Assembly: GCA_036852015.1 (NCBI GenBank)
Contig: JAANDG010000463.1
Coordinates: forward strand, 32,501-96,500
Direction of reading: 5' to 3'
From: Pelodera strongyloides
Taxonomy: Eukaryota > Nematoda > Chromadorea > Rhabditida > Rhabditidae
Length of the DNA stretch: 64,000 nucleotides
Shown: positions 23,986-34,910 of the stretch, piece by piece
Layout: every line of letters begins with the position of its first letter
Position numbering within the stretch: the stretch's first letter is position 1
Made by a program: the position numbers and the translations under genes
Notes under the pieces: model-generated
Told to the model about the DNA's origin: nothing
The model's input: only the letters and a program-made list of their open reading frames with translations
Databases searched by the model: none

Positions 23986-26699
23986 ATCGGGAGGATTTGA
24001 AGGAATGAATGAATGAGAAGATCTGCTAGGGTCTTGTAGCCAGATTAGATGGTCTTGGTGGGACCACGCCCACAAGGCAAGAGAGGGAGGAGAGGGAGGG
24101 AGAGGGAGAGAGAGGGAGGGAGGGATAAAGCTGAGTTTGGAAGAGGGAGAGAGAGATGGGGAGAATTGAATATGTTTTTATCGGAAGCAGAGCACTCATT
24201 TACAAGACTACATAATTTAATTAGTAATTATGATTATTTGCTGCTAGTAACCGCAGACTTCGCACAGTCCGTTGTAGTCCGACGAGGTGCGCGGCGGATG
24301 GGCAACGCCATCGCCTGAAGTGTGTATGTATGGCGGCTCGTCAGTACGACTCTTACCCTTGACATGCACACCTTGTCATCATAGCACAACTTAGGTTTTG
24401 AGGGAAAAACGTTGTACCTGGCCCGAAAGCGAAGAAGTAAGAAATAAGAAACCAAGAAATCTAGAGCTGATCGGCTCACCAGATACATTTTAGACACGGC
24501 GCTGAGTTCACTTTTCTATGCACTGAATGTGTATGCCCTCCGTTGCCTTATATAGACCAAGAATGATTCGTTTCATTGTCAGTACGACACCTATAGGTGA
24601 ACCAGAACAGTGCGCACCCTGTAAAGACTCCTTTTCTAGTCCTACTTGAAAGACAGCGAAGAACAGGTGACAACATCATATCTCCCCTTTTTCTCGATGC
24701 ACATGCTACGCTTTACTGTTCCGTGCTAGACATATTATATCAAGAATTAAAGAAAAGTAGGGAACCCTCAGTAGGTTCTATTTTTCCAACAACTCTTGTA
24801 AACCAAATTGCCTATTGCATCTCGTTGTTCCCCAGCGCAGTTTTTGATAGATTGAAATAAATGATTCACAAATAAACTCTTGTTCCTTCCGCGTACATTA
24901 CAAGCTATTTTGGTCGTAAATTTTTGGATTTTAATTCGTGTTTAATTTCCACCCTGTTTCCTGATATTGAAGCCACACTTATTTATTGCCATAGAACCCC
25001 CGGTCAAAAAATAGAGAGGGAGATGGCCAGAGGGGAATACTTCGAGATGGAGATACAGCCTGAAAGAGAGAGAGAGAGAGAGAGAGAACGAAAGAGTGGA
25101 GATAGAGACTGGGAGTTGAAGAGAGAGTATATGTATTTGCAACTTTCGGTATCTGCAGTCTATACCATTCTTGTCTTTTCTCAAAGTATCCGACTCGGAA
25201 ATCGCATCACTTTCCTAGCAAATTCCTAGTAAATTGGCCTATTGTTTGAGATCAACTCAATGAAAAGTTCGTTTAGAAGGCAGAAATGGCTTTCGCTTCC
25301 GCAGATGATGTTTGTGAGAAGAATGGAAGGATTGTGGAGCAACAGCAATTGTTGCAAAGCGGATAAGGGAAGTGCCATGAATAGAGACTAAATGGATTTC
25401 ACAAACATTTTATCAGGCTGAAGGGAAAACTTAACTGAACTTGTAAGATAATGAGAGAATAATCTAGAAAGTTACAGATTTTGGGGAGAATCACAGTTTT
25501 CTTAGGAGAATCAGGGCAGGCATTGTATGCTATGGACATAGCAAATGTGGAACAGAATAATGTCGAATGTCAAAAAATCGAAAGGTGCTAATTGAATATT
25601 AATTGAAACGCACTTTTAGTTGGAAATTTTGGATGGATGCTTCATACGGGAAGCACATTCGTATTCTAATTCATTTTACACATTTTTCTGCCAGCAGAAG
25701 GTTTGAATTCACATATGCTTTCCTATCCTTTGGAGAAAACACTTCATATTTCGGAATTTACTTGTAGATTCCCATTAAAATGTCAAATTAGGAAACGAGA
25801 TCAATACAAGTTTGGTTTTTAGAAAGATACCATATTTTTTTTTGGAAAAATGACGGTTTTTATCATCTTTTGCTCTAAGTAGTTTATTTTTATTTTAGAT
25901 CTCGTCCACCTACTGAATTTACGAAGGATCCCTTCCTTCTTCTCTACTCGTTATAAACTCGTCTTTTTTCTTTAACTTTTTCTCACTATCATAATGGCTT
26001 GTTTCTTCATCTCTATTAAGTACGGAGTTAAACAACTGGTCAAGAAAATTCATAAAAAGTAAGTTTTATTTGCATTACCCTTGAATCTGAATCATTTTCA
26101 CAAGTTCTCACGGCAGGTGCGGCGTACACCGCCGCGATGCCGCCCGCGGTTATTGGCTGCCAGCAAAGGCAGGTGTACTGTAGGTGGGTTTTCGCGGAAA
26201 TGGAGTCTACAAAGGCGTCTCGAAGGGAAAATTTAAAATTTTACCGCGAACCACAAACTGTCTGGGGTTGCACGGTTTGTCGGTGGTGGTGGTGGATCGC
26301 CTACGTTAATCGTTCGTTAACTAAATGTTACTCATAACGCATTATTAGTGATAATTATGTGGGCAGGTGCTTGCTAGCACCGCCCTTTACCGGCAAGGCG
26401 TCTTATATATACTTCCATTTTTGCTTATAAGAGAGAAAAATGTGGTTTTGCTGGCTTTGTTCCTTAATGCGCGCTCGTTACTATCTTAGCTGCGAATTGC
26501 CAAGGTTCTTACAAGACTGCAATCATCCCTTTATGTAGAGCCTGGCTTATTGTGTGGGACTCCCATAGTTGTTCGTTCAGAAGTATTAAGTAGTTATGAC
26601 GATGACATTCAAGCACTTCGAATTCAACTTTATCGTAATATCGTAATTTACAGTTATTTTGATAAAATTTGAGATAATAGTTATAGCTTACTATTCAGG
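23986..26699. other. Divergent intergenic region flp-12 / CDC25
   Basis: The region lies between flp-12 (minus) and the CDC25 gene (plus) and should carry both promoters. It contains a purine-rich GAGAGGGAG simple repeat at 24078-24125, a (GA)n run at 25064-25087 and a minus-strand TATATAAGG at 24546-24554. No exon with a family motif was found. Just before the CDC25 start, CTTACTATTCAG ends at 26698 and is a possible splice or trans-splice acceptor. Confidence 0.45.
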
Positions 26700-29600
26700 A
26701 TGATGGCTGATCCACCGGCGCAGGGATCGACGGAAATTTGTTTGAATATAAGAGAGGACGGCACGGAATCGAGGGACTCAGGCATCTGTTCCATTGGGGA
26801 CGAGAACAGCAGACCTGCTCCGGACAGTCATTTTGAAAATGTCAGTGTTTACCTATTTCTTTCAATTCTTTTGGACTAAACATTTCGTTTATGTATGTTG
26901 CCCAAGCCGTAGTGTCATAGTGCTTAGTGCGCCCAAGCTTTAACAGGTTCTAAGTTCATCCAATCTTAACACTCCTAAAGATTAGTACATGACTGAGTTC
27001 ACAAGCCATTTTCCTTTTGGTCTGGAAAGATTCACACTTGAAATTCGGAGTTTTTGAACTCCCGAGGAAGTACCTGTGAGAACAGAGGCCGTATTCACCA
27101 ACACGCAGGGAGCCCTCCCTGGCCTCCCCAGGGAGCTAAAGAGTGCGTAGAGAGTGCGAGAGCAGAAGAGATTCAGAGCGCTCGTGAGCCTAGGGAGGGT
27201 TCCCTGTGTGTTGGTGAATACGGCCTCTGAACTGTCGGCTTGCGATCTAATTCTAATGATGTTTAAAGTAATTCGTATGCGCTATTCCACCGAACTCAAA
27301 GAAATTTGGTTCTGGTTATGATTGTGTATTCTGCGATCTAGTTTATTCACACGTACAATCCATTCATTATGTTCTCATTTCAGTGCACTAGAACTATGTC
27401 ACCAAGTCAGGAGGTCCTCTTTTCCGCCATGAATAACTCGGATGATGTCTGTAATGTTTTCAGAGAAGATGAAAAAGAGGTATTTTTTTAATTTTATTTA
27501 CTTTTCTCACCTTTTTCTTACTTTTCTTTTATTTTGTCTCCTTTTTCTAGTAACCGCTTGTTTTATTCCCTATCTATTTGTGTGTAATATCAAATAAGTT
27601 TGGTTCAGGCTATGAGCTCGCTCGATGTAAAAATTCGGGAATCCAAGGCAAAAAGTGGGCTTCGGTTACCGTTATCCGATCGAACGAATCTGATTTCACC
27701 TGACAGGAAAGGAAGTTTCGGGTAGGTTCAAGACGAGAATAACCAGGTGTTTCAGAGGATGCATGTATCTCGTACTTTGAAGGATTGTTCGTTTCGTTCT
27801 ACAAATTAATGCGTTTCATTATGTTAGCTAGTTAAACATGACAAAGATACATCTGCTTTATTGTTTGTCGTTGTCGGTCCACGTATAGTAGCGAAGTAGT
27901 TTGAGACATTCACTCGTCAACATTATTACAGTGCTGTAGTTTATGTGTGTAGTTTTTCGCAAGTGTTTGTTCGGTTCCGAACTAGTGCCGTTACGAGCCG
28001 ACCTTAGTCAAAAAATCTAGCTCCGTGGTTTATGACTCCAGGGCATAAAACGCCTATCACCGGTATGTACGGATGCCACATACTTCATCTCTTGGTAGAT
28101 TTGGATTATGACTTCACCCGAATTCACCTTTTAGTCGAAGTTGTCGAAGTTTGGTGTTTTCTAGTGATGTGGCTGATGACACACCCTATTCAAAGAGATG
28201 CTTGAATATGGACGAAACACTGTCGCCTTCATGTTTGGATGGTGTAGCTACTCCACCCACTGGTTGCAATCAAGCACTCGAGACATTTGTTTTTGACCTT
28301 GTAGGTTTTAGATATTAAACTTTTGTACTTTGTTAGGTTAGCTATTAGCTTACAGATAAATATATAATTAGGTTTCGTCATTCGTAACTAGTAAAGGCTC
28401 CTGAAGTGCTTTGAAATCACACATTGATGCGGTAACAGCCGGTTTTTGAAGTGTTTCTTGGATGCTAGTATTGTATACAAGTAACATAACCGTGGGGTGC
28501 TGCGTGATTTCAAAAACCAGCCGCTGTTTCTTTAAATTCGTCATATTTTCCAGGAGTCAGTGCAGTCTCCACCAAGTGGACGATTGTTTTGGGGCAATGA
28601 GAAGACGGTGAAACCCCTTAGAAGGACATTCAGTGGAGTGGATGGTAGGAAGTTACTTTCTTTTATCTTCGCTCATTGTCTAAACTCATGTAAACATTAT
28701 GATTATAAACAGTCCCTTCGGTACTTCTTTATCCCATTTTGCTTTTTGCTCGTGTTAACGGTGTTTTTTATTATTATTATCGAACATATAGATAGACATC
28801 AGCCCTTCAGCCTTCCGTCAGCTAGCTATATGGATCTATGATCAGCTTATGTCTGTGTGTGATGTTTATATGAATTTCTGAATTTCTGAATGATCCGTAT
28901 TTGTGCTTAGAATCGACAACATCTCGCAAAAGGAATTCGGCGGGTTCAGCTCCATCTTCTGCGAGAAAGCGAAGTCGCGCGATTCACATACCAACCGCGG
29001 GATTCGATGACACGCTTGTGAGTGATTTTTTTCTTCTTTTTTTTTAAAGCGGTATCACGTGTGGTTTGTGAATCGTATACTGAACAATATTGTATTCCCA
29101 TTTGTGCAATTCCCATAACCTTTCTCAATAACCCCAGTTCATTGATTTGGCCTTTCTGGTTTAGCATTTGATTCCGCTATTGCGAGTTGTTCTTTTAAGC
29201 TGTCTCTGTTTTTTTTTGATTATCAACAATGACAAGGGTTTTTCTTAGCCGGAGTATCTGCGTTCTGCGGCTCCATGATTCCTATTGGTAGTATTTTTCT
29301 CTTACATCCCTCGGGTGACTAAGCCACCGTGGCGTGTGGCTACTCTCATTTTGTGTGTACGGTCTTACGGCCACCGTAGTGTGGCTGTGGATTTGTCTTT
29401 TCGTACATTACCCACATCACTTTTCACTCTCCAATAACCCCCATCCATATTCCATCAGGAATCCTTCGATGACGACGTCTTCTCTGATAGTGGAGCGCTG
29501 TTCTCTTCCCCCGCGTCAAGTCGCTATTCGAATTCGATTGAGGAACGCGAAGGTGTTCTGTCTCCAACTTCGTCCATTATATCATCAGGCGAAGTACGCA

Positions 29601-32600
29601 CCCCACAATCACAAGGTTGGTTTTTGATCTTATGCAAATCTTTTATTATTAGTGTGCTCTTTGATAGAGGGCTTCAACCTGAAAGACATGCGAATAAAAA
29701 ACACGAAATGAGCAGATACAGAATACATTAGTGTGCCAGATGAAATATTCTGTAGATGTGAGTCTTGTAGCGGTCATTTTCCTGTTGAAATAGTTGGGAA
29801 ATCACTCTTTGGCGATGTTTCTTTCAAACCACAGCTGTTCGATTAAAATTGTCTAGATTTCGCTAATTTTACGATTAGACGAGTGTAGTTTTTGCCATTT
29901 CCTATGATTTATTCTTATGCCGTTATATTTCGTTCTCGTTGTTGTAATATAGAATATACATGTATTGCTTTAGGACGCAATTTGAATCGCGCTCTCTCAA
30001 CGGGCGCCTTGGAGTGTGGGGAATACTCGAAGAATAGTGACTCGCCAAATCTGCCCAAACCTATGCATGTTGTAAGTTTTCTTGAATATTATTTTCCATT
30101 AATAATCGGCAGTTTTGTCTTCAGTAATATTAAATTTTTTTTTGTTGTTTTTATTTATTTATTTATTTATTTATTAAATACACCAAAAGGTGTGCACCCG
30201 AGGATGAAAATTAGAAACGAACATTGTTGTTTATTATTGCTTAGGATATCTGTTGAGTTTCAAAAATTTACTTCACCTTTTAGTGTGTAGTTTCGTAATT
30301 TGCATAATTAATGTGTTTTTTTAGGAATACTCTCTGTCGGTGATAAAGAATCCAGAAGTTGCTTCACAGGCATTCAAGAGTATATGCGGTGCCACATTGC
30401 AATCTGAGTTTGAGGTGTTAGGAGAGGAGGGATTCAGGTTTGCATTAATTATTAATATATTAAAGATAATTAGCTTCACTTACAATCAGTGGGTACACGG
30501 TACGAAGTACATGGAAGAGGGCAACGTCTTGCTTCTTCCGTTTATTGTCTGTTCTGCAATTTAATCGTTTCGTGTGAAAATTTTAATTGAAATTGTTGTA
30601 TTGATTAGTGTAGACTAAAGGTATTCAGATAATTGAAGCTCTACGGTCTACTGTCAAAGGATTTATCCCTATGTTATCTGTTCTCCCAAATTTTAGGTCG
30701 AAATACTTGTTGATAGATTGCCGTTATGATTACGAGTACAATGGAGGTCATATCAAAGTAGGTTAACTGGGTGTTCGGTGTTCTTCGGTGTTCGTTCACT
30801 TTAATCGCTTGCTATTTGCCTTTGTAATTTGTCACCTTTACATATTTTCCTGCATCATTAACGTCACCTTGCCTGTCGGCGTATATTCTTCACTATTGCG
30901 TAAGTTTGTTTTTGTTTCGGAGTTTAAGTAGTTGTTGTTGTTTAGTAAATATAGTTTGATTGCAGACCGCCATCAATATGTTCGATCATGCGTTGATTTC
31001 GAGTGTTTTCTTTCCTGACGATCAAGAAGAGTTTGAAGTTGTCCGAAAGAAGATACCAATCTTTTATTGCGAATATTCACAGAAGAGAGGACCGGGAATG
31101 TGAGTTTTGTGCTTGCTTTTCACACAGTGTTGCTTTCTTTATCAGGGAATAAATTAAGTCCGCATCTCAAAATTTTGGGGAGGTGATTTAGACTAATTTG
31201 CATATAATGCATCACGGATTTGGGGAGGTGATTTAGCCTAATTTGCATATAATGCATTACGGAACAGCAGGTGATCGTCCGCATTTGGCGGGGTGTTTTA
31301 TGCTATGTTTCTTTTTCACATGTATACATTTGTCTAAATATGCAATGCAGGTTATATTATGCCTTACGAAGTCCTTTTTGTTTATTAATCGTAAAGTAAT
31401 GTGAGAATATTATTCGCTGTATTGTGTCCAGTCTTTTATATCTGTCAAAATTGTATAATTTGAATTTGGCTTTTTCATTCAGGGCTCACGCAGTTCGGCG
31501 TCTCGACCGACTCAAGAATGAATACCCGAGTGTATTCTTCTCGGAGATGTATCTATTGGAAAAGGGATATAAGAAGTTCTTCCTTGAAGATCAAATAAAG
31601 GTTTTATATTTACGTATTCAGATTATTTTATTGTAAAGGTTCGTATATGATATTTTGCACGTGTGTAGACTTGGTTAGTGTATCCCTACCTTGATGCTAT
31701 ATCTTATAATCTTATTAACTTATTGCGTTCACAATTCACAGTACACCTTTCTTACTTTCACTTTTATGCATTTTTTTTTTAATTGATGCCATCAGCAATG
31801 GGAAATGCAATGCTGCAATATACATAGTTATAGGAGCACAGAAGTTGCATTTGACATCGAATAAGGGTTCTCTTTGTTTCAGTCGTTGTGTGAGCCATGC
31901 TCCTATGTTCCGATGGACACTCCTGCACACCAACATATATTGCGACAACACAAGTCAGTTTTATTTGCATTTGTTTGTTAGAAGTCTTTGTATCACTGCA
32001 CTTACGGTGCTTGACACATCACTACTTTTGTGTAAAGATTATATCAGTTACAAAAAGCTAACGATATTTTAATAATGCGTTGAATACTGCCTTATGCATT
32101 AGTGCAATAAGGTGTATTTAATGATTTTGATAAGTTGTTTGCTTTTGGGGCTAGATCAAGCGTTTCTGTTTAGATGGCACCGTTCAAAGAGTGCCAACAT
32201 TTTGTCAAAGGAAAAGGAGCGCGAGAGAGCGGACAGTGCGAGTGCTGCCAATGCCGGACAGCCTGCACCAGCACCAACACCGGTCAGTCTCTATTGCTAA
32301 TCGTTATCTTTGTAATTTGTGATTCTTTTGTATTTGATGTTGTTCATTCATGCTATTAGAATTGGGTCCAAGCTTTTCTTCTTTCCGTGAGTCTATGTCT
32401 ACCTATGGTCAGCTCTTGCGCCTTTAAAGCGGTACAACATCCAGTTTTCCGAACGTATGTTGGCCCACTTCATTGTCGTGTATTTATGCTAAATGGGATC
32501 AATTTTTTTTATTCTAATCGTACTCATTTGCATACGAAGCATGTGAATGCAAATGCAATCATTCGACCGACAAAAAACTGGATGTTGTACCGCTTTAAAG

Positions 32601-32795
32601 ACTATCACTCTCTTCGGTTCTATTGAACATCAACTTGTCATCTTTCAGACTCGTCCCGTCTCACTGTCTCAGTTGTCACCCTCGAATAAATGGACATCTC
32701 CGTCGGTGGCTGGGGTGCGTCCTTCGTTTAAGCCCTTTGCTCGTCGACCGCCACCCCGAATCCGACTCACCTTTGAATCGGACGACAGCTTCTGA
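26700..32795 (+). CDS. cdc25: CDC25 dual-specificity phosphatase
   Basis: CDC25 activates cyclin-dependent kinases by removing inhibitory phosphates. Exons: 26700-26840, 27384-27479, 27609-27721, 28165-28300, 28554-28644, 28911-29017, 29459-29615, 29974-30071, 30325-30437, 30697-30757, 30966-31099, 31483-31600, 31883-31953, 32174-32282, 32649-32795; 563 residues. The N-terminal half is a regulatory region rich in Ser/Thr-Pro with a basic stretch (RKRSR). The rhodanese-type catalytic domain starts near 350: KYLLIDCRYDYEYNGGHIK, then IFYCEYSQKRGPG with Cys406 and Arg412 of the CX5R loop, then RRLDRLKNEYPSVFFSEMYL, GYKKFF and CEPCSYVPMD. The residue before the Cys is Tyr, not the usual His. Residues 26-31 are DSGICS, a DSGxxS-type degron. 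It starts at the first of two adjacent ATGs, one base after CTATTCAG. Confidence 0.92.
27083..27229. repeat. Palindromic MITE in CDC25 intron 1
   Basis: A 147-bp element has terminal inverted repeats of about 28 bp: CAGAGGCCGTATTCACCAAC then ACGCAGGGA at the left, and the complement TCCCTGTGTGTTGGTGAATA then CGGCCTCTG at the right. Only one mismatch is visible in the outer arms, which suggests recent insertion. It is unrelated to the TTAA-ended elements. A diverged relative with CCGGGAGCCTCCCACTCC and GTGCATACGGCCACTGG words may lie at 40480-40612. Confidence 0.75.
28417..28536. repeat. Degenerate MITE of the TTTAAAGCGG family
   Basis: GCGGTAACAGCCGGTTTTTG at the left and the complementary TTTCAAAAACCAGCCGCTG and CTTTAAA at the right match the arms of the family. 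The middle is diverged. It lies in the CDC25 intron before exon 28554-28644, and its right end is only some 18 bp from that exon's acceptor. Confidence 0.6.
30147..30200 (-). repeat. Retroposon tail with (TAAA)n end
   Basis: (TTTA)6 is followed by TTAAATACACCAAAAGGTGT and GCACCCG on the plus strand. The block recurs at 38138-38195 with small changes and more weakly at 10973-11012. Read on the minus strand it is a 3' end finishing in (TAAA)n, typical of SINE/LINE insertions. It lies in a CDC25 intron. Confidence 0.55.
31173..31263. repeat. Tandem duplication of about 45 bp
   Basis: Two adjacent copies of TTTGGGGAGGTGATTTAGNC followed by TAATTTGCATATAATGCAT and ACGGA differ at only a few bases (GAC/CCT and CATCAC/CATTAC). 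They lie in the CDC25 intron after the catalytic exon. The duplication is recent and probably has no function. Confidence 0.8.
32423..32599. repeat. MITE, TTTAAAGCGG family
   Basis: A 177-bp palindromic copy: TTTAAAGCGGTACAACATCC then AGTTTTCCGAACG at the left, and AAAAAACTGGATGTTGTACC then GCTTTAAA at the right. It has the family's internal CTCATTTGCAT word. It lies in the last CDC25 intron, about 50 bp before the final exon's acceptor. Confidence 0.85.
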
Positions 32796-34910
32796 AGTCT
32801 GAAGAGTTGTAGGTGAATAGTTTCCGTTCTTCGAGTTTTGGCTTGGCGGCTTGCTCTCTGATCCCTTTAATTTGATCCGTCTAGAGCATTACATATATAT
32901 TTGAAGGTTACCCAGGCATGCACTTTCGTCATTCGTTTAGTCTTGTGTAAATGTCGAAAGCAAAGCTCATATTTTTCGTTGATGCGTAGTTTGCATGCTG
33001 GTGCGTTGGAAAAGTTTCCTGTCACTGTCTAATTAATCAAGACATCTCCGTCTGCGTGAATTTTGTCACACGTAGAATTGTTTTGTTGAGTCTTTCCAAC
33101 ACTCTAGTATGCTGACTGTTAGCTCTATATACATATATGCATTCTTCATTCGGGCAATGAATTTCTAAATTATCTTTCTTTTTTTTACGTTTTCTCTGCA
33201 TGTACTGCATGTTGCTGCAGTTTTGCTCGCCGTTATTCACCTTTAGTGCAACCACGATATTATATATTTATTTTCGTCTCCTCTCTCCTCGATTCATTTA
33301 AAAGGATGTTGTCCCTGTGTTCCTGGATTATAACCATTCATCACTGCTTTACTACTGACTTCGGGTTTTAGGATGTTATTTAATTTACTCGGCAAACGTT
33401 TAAAGTGATATAGCATCTGGTTTTTGACCGTGTGGTGTACAACTACACTTTCATATGTTCTACGCAAATGAGTATAATTACGCAAAAATCTCGCAGTTAT
33501 GTGCGTACGTTACATGTGAATTCAGCGCTCAACATTTCTTTTCAAAAACCGGATGTCATACTGCTTTAAAAGTTTGCTCACTGACTGTAAACTCGTTTAA
33601 TTATGTTTTTTTCGTGTGGAAATGCTGTCTCTCTCATTATATTTCCTTCGTGTTCAATACGTGTTTATGTATCTCTCAGGGTCTTCCCGGCTAGTTAAAT
33701 CTGTTGTCGAAAGTACAAAGCATTGCAAATTATTCCCGTTTTTGCGGTTTACTACCCTCTCATTCTTCTAGCGTATCGGTTTCAGCCGATTTTGACGTAA
33801 TTTATTACATTTTGACGTAATTTATTGCATTCAAACCAAGTGTACTAGCTGCGCTTACTCCTACCCCTGTTCGATCCCGATCCCGAGCTCTAAGAAATTG
33901 TATTTACAAGTATTTTTAAATGGGATGATTACAGGATTAGGAGATAGGCTTATGTGGTAGTGGTAGAATCAGGATTTCTTAGCAGTTACGCTTAGTCTTA
34001 CTTTGAGGTTAATATTGTTCAAAACTTCGATAAGTTTGAGCACATTAGCTCCACTCTAGCTAGGCTAGTTACTGAGTACTGTTTGCACAGCACAGTATGT
34101 ATTCATTAAACTATATCATTCGCTGTTTTTAGTCAAGTTTCTCTCTTTTTTTCCGGTAGAAGTAGAATGTCTGCATCTACTTGGTGTACGGTATTGTCGA
34201 ATATGTAACCCGGGTTGGTTAGATATTTGGAAGCCTTACGCTGGTCCCCAGTATATATAGATGGTATTGTTCTTCAGTTCCTTTAACTGTTGATTCTGTT
34301 GGTTCGTCTTTCTCCAAACTCCCTCCTGTGCATAGTTCCCGCTGTTATTTATGATTTTTTTCTTATTTAGTATTGCTGTTTCTTTTTGGATCCCCTAGTT
34401 TCTTGTAGGTTTTAATTGAATCTCCCCACTCCCTTTGTTGCTCTTATGTATGACTTTGCTATAAAAATAAATGTGATAAAGCAGATGTGTTTGTGTTTTG
34501 TGAATACTTGATGACAAGTCGTGAATCTGTGTGTTATATCTATTTTGTGCATTGAAGACATTAGACGTTTGGTCCCTACGGGTGGGTGTTGAACCGGGAG
34601 CGTAGGATTGTAAGAGTTGTGGTGTCTCATTGTTATTATATGATTGTTATCTGAAGAGTAATAAGTAATACGATGATATATTATGAGAGTGGTATAATGA
34701 TTTTGTTATAATGTCAGGTGCTGTACTTGTTATACACGAGTTCTGGTATCTACTCAGAGTCGGTGTGCAAACTCTTCAGTAATGGTATTAGGAGAAGCAC
34801 CTCCCCACCTACTTTGTTCTCCGGTTTCATACGCTATCCCACAACCTCTGAGGCAACCGGGTTGGTTAGATACTTGATAATACTTTCTAAGGTTTAGAGC
34901 TTTATTCTCG
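32796..34910. other. Intergenic region after CDC25
   Basis: No exon is supported. The region contains a MITE (33399-33570), a 19-bp tandem pair TTTTGACGTAATTTATT near 33790-33830, and a CGGGTTGGTTAGATA word present twice (about 34211 and 34858). The 3' UTR of CDC25 and the promoter of the next gene should lie here. Confidence 0.45.
33399..33570. repeat. MITE, TTTAAAGCGG family
   Basis: A 172-bp copy starts TTTAAAGTGATATAGCATCT then GGTTTTTGA and ends CAAAAACCGGATGTCATACT then GCTTTAAA. It has an internal ATGAGTATAATTACGCAAAA section like the copy at 51639. It lies between genes. Confidence 0.82.

Noticed and set aside
24234..24497. Minus-strand 87-codon frame as first exon of flp-12
   Set aside because: The signal-peptide exon at 23985-23922 joins the rest of flp-12 in phase and explains the precursor; the 24234-24497 frame does not.
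29043..29200. Another TTTAAAGCGG MITE copy
   Set aside because: Only the left arm TTTAAAGCGGTATCACGTGT is convincing; the proposed right arm is too degraded to set borders.
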